64,000 bases of DNA from Anastrepha obliqua (lineage: Eukaryota; Arthropoda; Insecta; Diptera; Tephritidae): NCBI RefSeq assembly GCF_027943255.1, contig NC_072896.1, positions 69,272,501 to 69,336,500 of the forward strand, read 5' to 3'. The notes beneath the pieces are model-generated. The model searched no databases. It saw only the letters and a program-made list of their open reading frames with translations, and was not told the DNA's origin. How positions within the stretch are numbered: position 1 is the stretch's first letter; every line of letters starts with the position of its first letter. The position numbers and the translations under genes are program-made. Below are positions 12,208 to 24,394 of this stretch, in pieces.

Positions 12208-13087
12208 CAGGGTGGGCCATATAGCGTTTGCTTTTTGAACCACCTATTTTTTGAGAATGGTAACACAAATGACATGTCAAATGTACTCATACTTTACTTA
12301 AAGGTTTGACATTTACGAAATGGGACGCTATACGCTTGAACAAAATTGGGAAATATTGAAAACTTATTTCCAAAGTGGTGAGTCTTCTTCTTCTTTTCTG
12401 ATGAAGCTCATTTTCACATCGGTGGCTACGTCAATAAGCAAAATTGTCGGATTTGGGGCTCAGAAAATCCACACGTTACTGTAGAGAAGCAAATGCATCC
12501 ACAACGAGTCATTGTTTGGTGCCGTTTTTGGTCTGGCGGCATCATCGGACCATTTTTTTTCGAAAATGAGCGAGGAGCCGCGGTTACAGTAAATGGCGAG
12601 CGTTACCGTGACATGCTCAACGAGTTGTTTCCAAAAATTGAAGAGGATGGCATGGACGACATTTGGTTTCAACAGGACGGTGCAACTTGTCACACTGCCA
12701 AAGATACACTCGAACTGTTGGCTACCGTTTTTGAATTCCGATATCAATTGGCCGCCTCGGAGCTGTGATGTAAGCCCGTTGGACTATTTTTTGTGGGGAA
12801 CCGTTAAGGACAAATGCTATGCGAACCATCCAGAGACGATTGATGCTTTAAAACACGAAATCGAAGTTGCCATTCATGAAATTGGAGTCCAAACAATCGA
12901 AAATGTACTTAAAAATTGGGTTGATCGAATGGCCTACTGAAAAGCCAGTCGTGACAGTCACTTGAACGATATTATTTTTCATTCATAAATGACAGTGTTC
13001 AATCTTCAAAATAAAAAGTTTGACAAAATATTGATTAGTTTTTTTTTATAGCCGATTCAAAAAGGAAATTTTACATGGCCCACTCTA
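12208..13087 (+). mobile_element. Rosa-like DD41D transposon, internally deleted, copy 1
   Basis: An 880 bp element flanked by TA (12206-12207 and 13088-13089). The left end cagggtgggccatat and the right end, read inverted, tagagtgggccatgt form imperfect TIRs. The start MGRYTLEQNWEILKTYFQSG (12320) is joined directly to the catalytic domain, so the DNA-binding middle is missing. The catalytic part shows SDEAHFH (Asp at 12400), WFQQDGATCHTA (Asp at 12676) and PPRSCDVSPLDYFLWG (Asp at 12782). A 20 bp deletion between aattccga repeats at about 12740 shifts the frame. Adding it back by count gives 41 residues between the second and third Asp, hence DD41D. The protein ends KNWVDRMAY at 12940. It is inactive itself but has both ends. 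Confidence 0.9.
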
Positions 13088-13287
13088 TATTTGTTTCCCA
13101 AACATTTTACACGAAATATAAAAAAAATTCACAAAGAAATTTTCAGAAATTATTACTATTTTTTAATTTTTTAATGTATTTAATTTTTTTTTTAATTTTC
13201 AGAAATTTTTGTTTTAACATCTAATCACAAAAATTAAAAAAAAGTGGTAAAAATAATCGAAAGTATTTGACTTTAAGAAACTCCCTA

Positions 13288-13430
13288 TTAAACTACCAAG
13301 GGGCGACCGCTATTAGAATAAACCCCTTCTTCATTTTGGCGTTTCTCGGAAGTTCGAAACCTACATACTCCAAATGACTGCGAATGGTAGGTAGGTAGGT
13401 AACCCATTCGGCTACGATGGCCTTCTTACG
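13288..13430 (-). repeat. tRNA-derived SINE, 5' head only
   Basis: The reverse strand reads cgtagccgaatgggt (the A-box region shared with the copies at 22063 and 49582), then a GTAG microsatellite, then gtaggtttcgaactt and tctaatagcggtcgcccc. The body after this point is missing. The tetranucleotide expansion lies where other copies have the spacer between the two promoter boxes. Confidence 0.7.
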
Positions 13431-16400
13431 AGTATGTAATTTCAGAAAAATTTAAGGACATTCCCAGATATATAACTGATTCTCTTGACATGCAATCGCT
13501 CATAAGTATATAAATACGTCTTACAAATCCGAGTTCCTTCGTTATCTTAAAATTAAACACATAATTTGCATAAAAATTATGATTATTTGAAGGCATATCA
13601 CATTTTTCATTTTGTTAAAATCACAAAAAGCATACTTTCAATACGCCAAGAAACCAGAAACTGGTTACATTCAGTTTAAAAATTTTAATATTTTTCAATG
13701 CTTTTTCTTACAATAATGATTTTTTCAAGGGGCCGAGAAAGGCAACAAGATTTTTTGTGTACCACGTCACGTCAGACAGCAAAAACTTGTACATTTCTTG
13801 GCCTCTTTCGGACTACTTTAATGACCGAAAATTTCAACAACTTTACAAAATGTAATTTCACTGATCCACCATTTTCGTAATGGAATTTAGTTATAATTTT
13901 TTTTGTGTTTTTGTTGTAAATTTTCTACTTAATTTCTATCAAAAAAGGCACAATCAAGCTGTGACTGCTGTCAACTACTAAAATGAAATTCGCCTTTGAT
14001 AGGCACTTTATAGAAAAATATATACATATACAATATATTATACGTAAAATTAATCACCCGATTTTGTGTTTGAATAACTTTTTTACTAAATAAAAATAGG
14101 TTTTCGGGTGGAGAAAATTTGTAATATATTTTAACGTCTACGCGCTCCACTGCTTCTCTGTTTGTATACGCCGTTTGCGTCGTTTTCAAAAACTATAATA
14201 TTATACTTTCGAAAGGGTGATTATTTTCGCGCCACCTTATATAACTTCAAATTTACCACTAAATCCATCGTAAATTCGACTAGAAACGCAAATTCGAAAT
14301 TCATAGAGTGGCATCGTTGAATCCAGTAGTTGCGAATAGTAGGTTTTAGTAAAAAATCTCCGCGAAAAATTTAGGCTGGGGGATTTTATTTACCAAATTA
14401 TAAAAATATAAACATATAAACAAAGCATTGGTGATATTTCTTAATTATGATTACATCGTTACTTCTACAGCAAAGTGCTTCTCTAAAGTGGATTCAATGA
14501 TCGGGCAGAGTATTTATTGTATTGATTTTCCTTTTCAACCGTTCTTTTCTGTAATGCAAACTGTCGAGAATACTGATCAAATCATGAATATCATCAGCAT
14601 TAGTCAAAAAACTGTCTAAAATCATTGGAAAAATTCGCTACCAAATTAAATCGAAAAGTGGCAAGTTTTAATTAGAACTAAAAAAATGGTTTTAAATGTA
14701 GTACAAAGTTTGAAACTTTGCATTATATGGTTTTTGTTATATTATAAAATATATTTTTTTATAAAAAAAGTGTGAAAATATTTGAAAGTCAGTTCTTTCT
14801 TCTCAAGTTCTTCTTCTTACAGAAGCAATTGATGGGCTGACGTCACTTGGGGTGACACTTTCTTCCCGTCTAAACAACGACTGATTGGACGAGTGTGTGA
14901 ATACGTGTGAAATGATCGTGCAAAACTCGGCTGTCGAATCTCCCTTGTGACGTGGCAGTCAAAGTTCCCCTCGAAATATTCTTTTTCACCATAGCTAAAT
15001 AGCAAACCTGGTAATCTATCAACCTTGGGTGCGAACTAATAGCGGTTAGTGCAAGTAGACTTTGAAACTCAATGTCGCCATTCACCAAATGAGTAACTAC
15101 TCACAAACTGCGCAATTGTACTAATTCTAAACCAGAATTGCCATCTCTGGTTCAGATTTTCCCTACAGGGTATATACAAATGAAGACTTGAGCTGGTATT
15201 CACTGAAATCTTGGAGCGGAAATTTAAGCTCCAAGAAACTTGAAAAAAGAATCATCAAAAGGATAGCGAAGTGTAGATTTAGTTGGGTTGTACTTACAAA
15301 AAAAATGGGCATAACACAAATACGGTTTTAAAGCTGAAATTACTAAAAACATATACCTACATAAATTTCACCATACACATAAACTTCATAAAACAAACAA
15401 ATAAATACTTATATGCAGGCATAGCAGTTTTAATTAAGTCAGTTATTCATTCTACTGAAAGCGCAAATAAAATTGCCTGACCTCACAATCCAGATTTCTA
15501 CTTTGCCACATATCCCACAAATTCTCATTATGACTAACAATTGGTTTTTTTTCAATCACTACAGGCATACCTTTATACATACGTTTCTTATGGGATTTTT
15601 CTTTTTTCAGCCATAAGTCCTAATTAGAAGCCCATTAACTTTTGCTTTACGAAGGTTGCCAACGAAACACACAGGTGTCCAATTAAATTAGGCGAAAGTG
15701 ATGTATGTTTTTTCTAAAGGTGTAGTAGTAAATGGGGCAGAGACAACAAGAAGGCAAAAGCATTTAAAGGTAAATAGTGGAGAAGCTTTTTCTCCAGCTA
15801 TTTATCACGTGTATGTATATGATAAAATATTATATGTGCATATGTATGCCTCTATTTATATGAGGGTTCTACAATCGCACATTAATAGGCATTAAATTGT
15901 TAAATTTCCCCATTTTATATAATAGTTGGCCATGCTAAAAAGGATTCAAAAGGTGTGGCTAAGATCAGACTGTGAACCGGCTCTCTGCGATTTTGAAAGA
16001 ATCAGCTGCTTAGCTGACGTAACCAGGGTCATAACAGCGGTTTGTTTCAGGAAAAACTGAAATGTTGTTGGTGATATACGAAAAAAATCGTCACAATGTT
16101 CACTCATGTTGCCTCCCCACCGTCTGAACCATAGACAATTAGAAGGGAAATTCTTTTTCTCGTGTTAGTGCTGTCAAAATGTTAATTTTTTATAACATTC
16201 ACTAGTAATACCACACCGGAAGAAATGTTGAGTGGGTATTTTTTAAACAAAAATTGGCCATTTTCATTTTTCACACCACCAATAAGAACTACTTTCTTAA
16301 TTTATTTATTTTATCAACTATTTTTTTAAATTACTCAGTTCAGAAAGTTTTCTATAAAACGATGTTTTGCATTATCCGAAGCGGTCTCATTCTTCAAAGT

Positions 16401-16585
16401 ATTGCCCTATTTCAAAGCATTACTTTTTTAAGCGAATACAAATTTATTAAATAAAAATTCTTCTATAATATTTATTTCTAAACAAGAACTTGAAGGTGAA
16501 CTGTCACCATGGAATCTTACAGATCCTAGTGAACTCATATTGAAAAATATTGAAAATGCTTTGTGTATTAATTTTTATTATTTAT
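13431..16585. other. Non-genic AT-rich stretch
   Basis: No gene or clear transposon is seen. The frames at 13698-13880, 14428-14619, 15283-15480 and 16254-16454 are low-complexity and match no domain I know. Confidence 0.4.
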
Positions 16586-16589
16586 TTAT

Positions 16590-17740
16590 TTGTTTCTTTT
16601 CTATTCAGTGAAAGTTGGTCGTAAGGTATCCAAATGATAACAGCGTACTCTATGTGAGAACGAACAGTTTATAGGTATACAGATCAGAAAATTCAGTTGT
16701 ATTGCAACAGGTAAAGCCTAGAACCGAATACGATGTTGAAAGAATAAAATTAAATTAAAATTAATAAAGAAGAATTAGAAAATTTTAAAATCATCCGCGA
16801 AGAGCAAGAAATTAGAAAAAAGTGAAACATTTACTTATGTCATTGCTAAAAATGAATGAAAGAATGAAGTGGCCGTAAGATGCCGCCTTGGGGGCACCTG
16901 AAGTACCATTAAAGTGGTTCGATAAATCTCCATGGATTTTTACCACACACCGTCTGCCCGTCAAATATGACTTAAGCCATTGCAGAAAAGTGGAGTGAAA
17001 GCCCAAGCAAGCCACTTGTTTACTAAAATCTCGTGCGACACTTTGTCAAATGGCTTAGAGAAGTCAGTGTAGACACAATCAACTTGGACTCCTTTAGAAA
17101 ACAATGAAAAACATTCGCTAAAAACAGCAAGATTAGTAGCAGTAGGATGGCCAGTTACACAACCATGTTGGTTTGGGTTAATTAAAGACTTAACCGCAAA
17201 ATAAATTTTGCCCTTTACAATCCATAAAAACTGTTTAGAGATTATTGATATCTTGGAAATCGACCTATAATGACGAACATCATTTTTTCTTCCACTTTAA
17301 AAAAACGTGTTATGATTGTAAACTTCCAATTATTTAAGAAAGTGCCCGTAGATAAAGATTTATCTCTTGATGAATTGCCAACGCTGGACAATTCTTAAAT
17401 AAAATAACTGAGAGACCATCAGCATATATATGTGACGACCCCTTGTAAATGTCATCAGACGAGATGTGCAGATTGCCAAAATTTAGAGATGATGTCATCT
17501 CGGATGAAAAGTCAGGGTATACCTCATCAACTGAAACATAGTTAGAGATAAAAAGTCTGCAAATAAGTTAGCTATAATACTTCAGCAGGTGTACTTGCTA
17601 ATTTATTACCCAACATCATCGAAGCAGGTATACTCGAACTCGACTTTTTAGATTTTTCTAAATTCCAAAATTACTTCGGATTAGCTTTGATGTTTCGCTC
17701 ACTATTAAGTATATAGTTTTTCAGAACAACTTAAATTTTT
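16590..17740 (-). pseudogene. LINE reverse transcriptase remnant (Jockey-like)
   Basis: Reading the minus strand from 17740 downward gives a linker (NYILNSERNIKANPK) and a degenerate fingers region. HYRSISKISIISKQF follows near 17270, then INPNQHGCVTGHPTATNLAV near 17190-17130, and VDCVYTDFSKPFDKVSHEIL with the first catalytic Asp near 17070. The LGFHSTFLQWLKSYLTGRRC block (17005-16945), a damaged SGVPQGS motif (SGAPKAAS) and a FADD-type motif (LFADDFKIF near 16800) come next. A thumb trace, SHIEYAVIIW near 16640, follows a further deletion. Frameshifts occur throughout. Only one open piece (16812-17015) survives. Domain order and motif wording fit Jockey/CR1-like elements; the exact clade is not settled. 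Confidence 0.82.
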
Positions 17741-18407
17741 TTTGAAAATGCTTATATTTTACAAAAATTAATTAGCTTTAGCTGAGATTTATGTGATGGA
17801 ACAGCAACTGATTGATATGTTTTCATTCATTACAATAAAAATGTTCTTATTTATAGATTTTACTGGAAATTGCTGTGCATTACTTTACTTTACCTTTACT
17901 ATTCCAAACTAGTAATAAGGAATTACAAAAGGCAAGAAAATTCGACAAATAAGTCAAAGGGTGTTCTCTTTTGTATCTCACTTTGGCTGGTCTTACTTCT
18001 GGTTCTACTGAGTTAGTATGAAAAAATAATAAAATAAATAATCCAATTAAGAAGTAAATTTAAAAATTAGCAGTTCTGCAAAAAAATACAATCCAAGAAC
18101 TTCCCAAAACCGATACCCAAACAAAGAATAAAAATACATAACACTACCCGACAAAAAATGGCCAGGGCATTTGCTATATCACTCATATGTAAAATTTTCC
18201 TCTGAATGCACATATGCGAATTTATTTTAAAAGTAGAACGGTTTTCGGGGTATCTCAAAATTTCTATTTTTTTTTACTTTTCAATATCTTTGTCCTTTAA
18301 TAAAAAAATAAATAAGTGTTATTGTATGTGTTTAGTCCAGCTTTTCATCCTATTTGTGGTCTGCGTTTTGGTTTTGTTCTACAAATGAAGGGACTTACAG
18401 TTTTAAG
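17741..18407. other. No feature seen
   Basis: AT-rich sequence without a recognisable gene or repeat. The short frames on both strands at 18067-18388 have no domain. Confidence 0.35.
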
Positions 18408-18505
18408 TCGCCCCCGAACAGCAGATATTTTTTAGAAAAACGTTTCTCTAATAACGGTCGCCCCTCGGCAGAGAATGCAAATCTCCGAATATATTTTTGT
18501 CATTA
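18408..18505 (+). repeat. SINE fragment, central part
   Basis: The run tctaataacggtcgcccctc followed by ggcagagaatgcaaatctccgaa matches the central domain of the SINE copies at 22063 and 49582. Head and tail are missing or degraded. Confidence 0.65.
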
Positions 18506-18654
18506 AATTCTCAACCAAATTATTATATATTAACAAAATTCATTCCAACAATAATTTTGTCTTGTATTATTATTTTAAGTTCTCAAGATCTTAAAAGAAC
18601 ACCCGATGCAAAGCTGGACGATATATGTGGCATAGTGAGAAGTGCAGTTAAATT

Positions 18655-19340
18655 ATGTGTTCTTTTATGACTAAGAAATAATGGGCTTAGTTGGGGCAAA
18701 AAAAAGGCAGTTCTTATTGTATAATCAGCCAGAAGGAATTAAAAAAGATAATAGCCTTCAGATAGGTAACTATTTCCTCCCTACGAAGCCTGCATTTTAA
18801 TACTTGGGTATCGTCTTTGACCGAACGATATCCTTCAAAGAAAGCCTGAAGTACGCAAAGGAAAAATCTGCGACTACAGTAACGGCATTATCCAGAATAT
18901 TGCACAATATTCGCGATAACAGGTAGCGAATCAGACAGTTCTTGACTGATTTGAAACTTCGTCGCAAGAAACTTCCCACTGTATTCAACGTATCGACTTG
19001 GTGACGACAAATTTCGGCCAGTAAGTTTGGCACGGCAGGAAAAAGAAAGGCAAATCAGCAACTCAGAATGGCAATCGACATAGACCAGCTTATCAAATAC
19101 CCATTGCACTCACTGATGCATATTCGAATTCAAGGTCGTCATTTGAAGCAGAAATGCGAAGTAGACTTTTATTTGACATCATTTTTTGGCGATCATCGAT
19201 CTTAGGTGTTTTGAGTGTCTGAGCCTTAGGACAGGAGCATACTTAAAAATGTTGTCGGAGTAAATTAGTCACCAGAATTTCTAATACAAAGAACTATTGA
19301 TGACAATATATGTAATAGAAGTAGAGCGCGACAGTGCTGC
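18655..19340 (+). pseudogene. R1-like LINE fragment: RT thumb and C-terminus
   Basis: Plus-strand reading gives WGKKKAVLIVYN near 18695, a palm-to-thumb block YLGIVFDRTISFKESLKYA (18803-18858) and KSATTVTALSRILHNI (18863-18912). A degenerate terminal region follows with CEVDFYLTSFFGDH near 19157-19200, comparable to the 'GEVDFYLTQFLTGHG' block known from R1-clade proteins. The sequence carries stops and at least two frameshifts. Upstream RT motifs are missing. The same terminal block is seen in the separate fragment at 29985-30370, so two members of the same LINE group are present. The minus-strand frames at 18797-19109 are shadows. Confidence 0.72.
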
Positions 19341-20776
19341 TGACCCTAAAAACCAGTCTAAGGGTCTAGAGATAGCTAGAAGAAGCGACAACGATTAAAG
19401 AAGGACATTCACACATACGAATGAATGCTTGGCGGCGATTCCATGGAATGTTCTCACCTAATAAAAAAACAACACAAAAAAAAACGTACCCATTTAATAT
19501 TTATAATAGTTTCCAATTAGAATATTTTTTGATCATTTTTAAGCCAAACCATTACCAAATCTTTATCGATTAAATTTGGCTCAATCACTTAATTTTCTTT
19601 TTATTATTTTATTAAATCAGAGCAGTGAAAATGACAGTTGTGGTGAATGCTTGTGGCCAGTTATTTATACACGCATTTATGTGTGTGCGTATGTGAGGGA
19701 GTACACCGAATGTACTTTCACTTTCAGGCACGAGCAAATAACTAGCACACAAAGCAACGGCATTCATTCATATAAACACACAAATAGATTCAAATAGATT
19801 CCATCCACACGCACGTTCACACTTACGCGATTACAGTAACATAATCGTCAGTATACATGTATACATATATATGTATAAGTTAACCTCAATTGGGTCAACA
19901 CCAATGCCAATCAACAACAATAATAAAACATATAGTATCACCGAATATACATACATACATAAATTGAACTTAAAAGCATACAGAACAAACATGCAATGGG
20001 TTCAGCATTACACACACATACTTGCAACAAAAACAATAACAACAAGGTCACCACCATCACCATCACTGAGAGCTCATTCAAAAACATTTGAGAACAAAAG
20101 TTTCCATCGGGTGACAATTTGAGCGAACAGCGTGTGAAAGCCAAAGGACGAATGGGCGGCTGACAGCAGCGGCAAAAGGTCGGAAATGCTTTAATGGCAT
20201 TTCATCATTTATGCTGAGTGGACATGGGACAGGGTCAATATCGATGATGCTGGCCGATGATATGAGCGGCCAAAATGTGCTAAATTGTGTAAGTACAACA
20301 TGAAAGTGAATGCGTCCATATGTGTGTGTGTGTGTAGTGTGAGCTACTCATATGTGCGTGTGCACGCAAATGAAATGAAGCAGTTAAATGCATATCACAG
20401 CAACTGATCAAGAGCACAACGTACAAACGTAGCACTTACCAGCCATCTGACCCAAAAATGCTGCCAGCGTGAAATGGACAAAACTTCGAAACGGATACTG
20501 GTACCGCAGTAACCGAGATACGGAGAAACGAGAGCAGTGGGCTAGCAATGACGGAGAAAGACATAAGAATGCGACATAAATTAATTTGCGTATATGCGCA
20601 GAAATGTAAGCCTAAATATGTTTACATACACCCTATAGGGAAAATCTTAGCGAGGAATAGGTATATCTGTTTTTAGGCTCAAAAAGTTATCTGGCACTAG
20701 AATACCCATTCAGGTTACCCGATTAAGCATAATTAAGTGAGCTTTAATGAAGCTGTATAGTATGTGGTAGTCATGA
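19341..20776. other. Apparently unique non-coding DNA
   Basis: No gene is supported. A GT microsatellite lies at 20321-20336. The high-complexity part at 20100-20580 does not resemble any element here and may be host intron or intergenic DNA. Confidence 0.35.
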
Positions 20777-21215
20777 AAAGGGTTTTCCAGTAACAGGTGT
20801 TACAGGTGAATGGATTGCGCTATCTGATGATTAACGATTTTTTTATGGCCGGAATTGGATGGTATTGGTCTGGACAACGTTTATTTTTAACAAGACGGTA
20901 CTACGTGCGATACAAGTAACGAAATCATTGATCTTTTACGGAAAAAGTTTCCGTACTGTGTTATCTCTCGAAGAGGTGATCACAATTGGCCACGGAGATC
21001 TTGTGATTTAACAACTTGTAGCTCTTTGGAGCCACGTGAAAGAGAAGGTCTACACCAACAGCCCAGGGTCGATTCAAGACCTCAAACATGGAATTCGTCA
21101 AGCTATCGAAGACATATCTTCCTCTTTATAATGAAATAAACGTCCGATAATTTTTATTAAAAAATAGCATTTTTCTTTGAATATCAAAGTAACACCTCTT
21201 ATTGGAAAACCCTTT
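20777..21215 (+). mobile_element. Internally deleted DD41D-related transposon with 27 bp TIRs
   Basis: The left end aaagggttttccagtaacag and, inverted, the right end aaagggttttccaataagag both continue into gtgttac, giving TIRs of about 27 bp with two mismatches. The interior encodes only the transposase C-terminus: DGTTCDTSNEIIDLLRKKF, then CVISRRGDHNWPRRSCDLT, then in another frame LWSHVKEKVYTNSPGSIQDL and IRQAIEDIS. This wording matches the rosa-like elements at 12208 and 63095, but the TIRs are different, so it is a separate related family. The third catalytic Asp position falls in a frameshifted patch (TTCSSL). With 439 bp and no N-terminal domain it could only have moved in trans. Confidence 0.75.
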
Positions 21216-21237
21216 ACATATTTTCTTCAGAAAGAAC

Positions 21238-22639
21238 TACGTTGTTCAATAAGTTTTACGGTTCGATAAGAAGAACACAATTTTATGGTTCGACATACAC
21301 TTCATTTTTCAGTATAGTCTTTCTGAACATCAGTACACTAGTTCCAACGAGATTTTATTGTAATTTATGAATCCCATTCTCAAAGGCCTGCAAAATATGA
21401 CTTGATGACAAAAGTTGCTAAGAGCTCATCATTTGATGAAAAACGCTTTACACGCCTGAAGTTTAGGTCTTAGGAAACAGATGGAAGTCGCTAGAGGCAA
21501 AATCTGGTGAATACAGTGGTTACTCCAACAATTCCAACTTTAGTTCATAGATTTTCGTCATTGTTATAATGCCCTTGTGACACGTTGCACTGTCCTGATG
21601 AGCAATATGTTTTTCTTCTGCGAATTTTATCATTCAGCTGGCCTAAAAGGTTACAATAATATTCAGAATTTTTTGCTTTACCAGTTTCCAAGTAATCTAC
21701 AAACAAAGTTCCATTCGCATCCCAAATCATTTGATGCTACCTCCTTATTGGCCTATTTCGTGAGATGCACTGGTTTCGGAGCCAAAGAACCAGGTTCGCA
21801 CACTCATTCAAATGAGTTATTGTTTCATTGTTAGCAAATGCGGCACCCAGTCAAAATATAACTTACACTACCCAATAAGATATCTAGGGCTTCTACTAAA
21901 AATCTTTCAGTCACTCGACGATTTTTCAATACGATATTCTGTATTTTTTGTACGATTTTTGGTGTTGTTGCTGTTTTTGGACGTCTTTGTCGTGGATTGT
22001 TTTCGAGGCTTGTATGACCAAGTTTAAATTCAGCAACCCATATTTCTACTGTACTAATAGATAGCCGCCGTAGTCGAATGGGTTGGTGCGTGATTACCAT
22101 TCGGAATTCACAAAGAGAACGTAGGTTCGAATCTCGGTGAAACACCAAAATTAAGAAAAGCATTTTTCTAATTGCGGTCGCCCCTCGGCAGGCAATGGAA
22201 AACCTCCGAGTGTATTTTTGCCAAGAAAAAGAGGAGCATAAAAATATCTGCCGTTCGGAGTCGGCTTCAAACTGTAAGTCCCTCCATTTGTGGAACAACA
22301 TCAAGACGAACACCACAAATAGGAGGAGGAGCTCGGCCAAACACCCAAAAAAAAGCGTGCATGCGCCAATTATATATATAACATATAATAGATGGCGAAA
22401 AATCCTTATACACTTTCAATATTCGTTCAGAAATTTCTATTGCTTTAAACCTTCCAAAAATAAAAATCCACGCACTGCACGATAGCCGGTTTTTTCCTTT
22501 GTAGAGAAACTGTGACACGTCATTACTAAATGGCACATCAATACAATGTAAAGAAAGAATGGATTGACAGATTAAAATGAGACTTCACATAAGTTCATAT
22601 GAAGAGTCTGTCAACATAACAAAATAATTGAACGACCTA
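21238..22639 (-). mobile_element. DD34D mariner, split by a SINE insertion
   Basis: Mariner element on the minus strand. Its ends are inverted repeats: taggtcgttcaattatttt (inverted, ending at 22639) and tacgttgttcaataagtttt (from 21238). N-terminal pieces FLEGLKAIEISERILKVYKD lie at about 22465-22405 and STVEIWVAEFKLGHTSLENN at about 22056-21995. NPRQRRPKTATTPK and QNIVLKNRRVTERFLVEALD continue downstream. The catalytic domain has VDYLETGKAKNSEYYCNLL near 21695, HQDSATCHKG near 21595 and SPDFASSDFHLFP near 21500. Exactly 34 residues separate the second and third Asp, counting one TAA. The SINE at 22063-22385 sits in codons of the DNA-binding domain; removing it restores the frame. The remaining mariner is about 1.07 kb and inactive. 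Confidence 0.88.
22063..22385 (+). repeat. Full-length tRNA-Ser-like SINE with 8 bp target duplication
   Basis: A 323 bp SINE flanked by exact copies of taatagat (22055-22062 and 22386-22393). The head holds an A-box (tagtcgaatgg, 22071-22081) and a B-box (ggttcgaatc, 22124-22133) of the type used by RNA polymerase III. Wording around both (gccgaatgg, gaacgtaggttcgaatc) recalls tRNA-Ser. The body carries the conserved central domain (gcggtcgcccctcggcaggc, aacaacatcaagacg, aggaggaggagctcggccaa). The tail is a short TA repeat after gcgccaatt. It lies in the antisense of a mariner coding region, which dates it after that mariner. Nine related copies or pieces occur in the window. Confidence 0.9.
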
Positions 22640-22929
22640 GTATATATATATACGTATATTACAATCTGCGACATAAAATCGACTATTATTATTTTATCTG
22701 TATTTTAGTAAAGCTGCTTAGTTAGTTGTTGCATAATCGAATGCATCTCACCATTGGTTCATTGAAGAAATAGTCAGTTCTATACCAATGATCTACAAGT
22801 AAACGATCCTACCATGAATCATGGTGCTTTGTTTGAAGTTGCATTAAACTCAGTAAGTCATTGCAATTTATATTGAAATTTAAAAGATAAATTCGTCTAT
22901 CATCAAGACTTTAAAGGCCAATCCCTTTG

Positions 22930-23770
22930 CATCTGACTATATAACTAGGGTGGCCTTTGGGCTAGCCCGGCTTATACACCGCCTATTTAGTAAAGACTTT
23001 TTGAACCCCTTCAATTTTATTTATATGACAATGGTAGAATGGGTACCATATTAATGAGCAATAATCTAGGCGGCTTCGAACTAAGACGACTATCAGAAAA
23101 GTCTTCCCTATTACGGCGTAAAATTCCAATCAAAGGAAAGGCTTTGGACACAATGTAATCAATATGTTTCGAGAGCGTAAGTTCTGAATCGAAGATTATG
23201 CACAAGTCGTTAATATCCTGATGTTTACTCGTAATATTGTTCAAAATACAGTCAAAGATAAATGGATTGAGTTCTTTCCTATATAAAACCACACAGCATT
23301 TGTCGGTATTCAAGTGCAAGTGGTTCAAGGTACACCTTCCTTGAAAATGTTTAAGATCCTTTTGAATATTGGTAGTATATTCAATAAAGCGGATTTGTAA
23401 GAATAACGTAATCTGGAAATATTAAACATTTTACAGATTGAAAAGAAGAGCCCGCAGTGACTCCCTTGCGGTACTCCAGAGCAAGCATTAATTATTAATG
23501 TAGGTTCAGGCGGTACTATTTTTACAAATAAATGCCTTCCGATAGGTAGCTAAAAAGGAATTTTAAATGCTAAATTAGTAAAAGTAGATTTTAAGCGGTC
23601 GAAACCTTGTTGGTACTCCCAAATATAGTCATTAATCCCATTTAATATTTTAACTTTAAGGATAGAATCAAATAATTTCGAAACTATTAAACCATTGGGC
23701 GATAGTTGCGTATGTCATTTCGGCTTCCCGATTTATACTTTGAAGTGGTTGAGCATATTTTCCAAACACC
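22930..23770 (-). pseudogene. LINE reverse transcriptase remnant (Jockey/CR1-like)
   Basis: From 23770 downward on the minus strand: YKSGSRNDIRNYRPMV near 23730 (RT motif 1), a stretch with stops, CSGVPQGSHCG near 23490 (the motif preceding the active-site domain), then the palm and thumb. The open piece 23017-23328 carries LHLNTDKCCVVLYRKELNPF, DINDLCIIFDSELTLSKHID and IVSKAFPLIGILRRN. These are the usual 'N..KC' and 'DLGVIFD..LTF..H' blocks. The YADD/FADD catalytic motif is lost. The tail wording differs from that of the fragment at 16590-17740 but is very like 56848-57195, so the latter two may belong to one family. Confidence 0.8.
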
Positions 23771-24394
23771 TAAAAAATATCGATTTGTTTAGACATTTAA
23801 TGGAAATTTTATTGAATGATTTTATAGATACACAATAAGTGAATATTATGTAAAAAATTGGTTAGGTTTCTTGGCCTCACCTTGTCAATTCTTTTCACCA
23901 TGCTTCTAATTTAAAATACATCACTTGCTTAGGGGATCATTAAATTTCCCTACAGGGATGTTTGCGTGCATTAGCTTTTTGAATTGTCAGTGGGTGTGCT
24001 TTCATGTCACTTAGCTCCGTAGTCCATTTATTTATTTGATGTGCCTTTTATGGCACCTTTTTCTTCACAAAACTTATTTTGGTGATATTTTTGTTGAATA
24101 TTTTCACTTTTGGGTTATGCTTTATGATCACGCCCTTACTTGCCATTTTTCTTTTGTGCCATTTTCCATAAAAGCAAAATTGAAGTGTTAATATATGTTT
24201 TCATTTCTTTGAGTATTTCATTTAGTAGGATCGTAAAATGTGTTTGTGATGCTGGTCACATATCTAATGTAGACATAGAATCAATTTAATAAACGTGCAT
24301 AGGGTAAGAAATGCTTTTGAATGGAGACGTGACAAGGGGTTGACGTATGAATCGAATTTGTAAATTTTGAAAGAGTCTTTCTTATTTTAAATTA
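23771..24394. other. No feature seen
   Basis: AT-rich sequence with no recognisable gene, repeat or transposon motif. Confidence 0.35.

Noticed and set aside
22071..22140. Possible tRNA gene at the SINE head
   Set aside because: It has A- and B-box motifs, but the arms do not pair as a full tRNA by eye, and the same head is repeated with a SINE body in other places.
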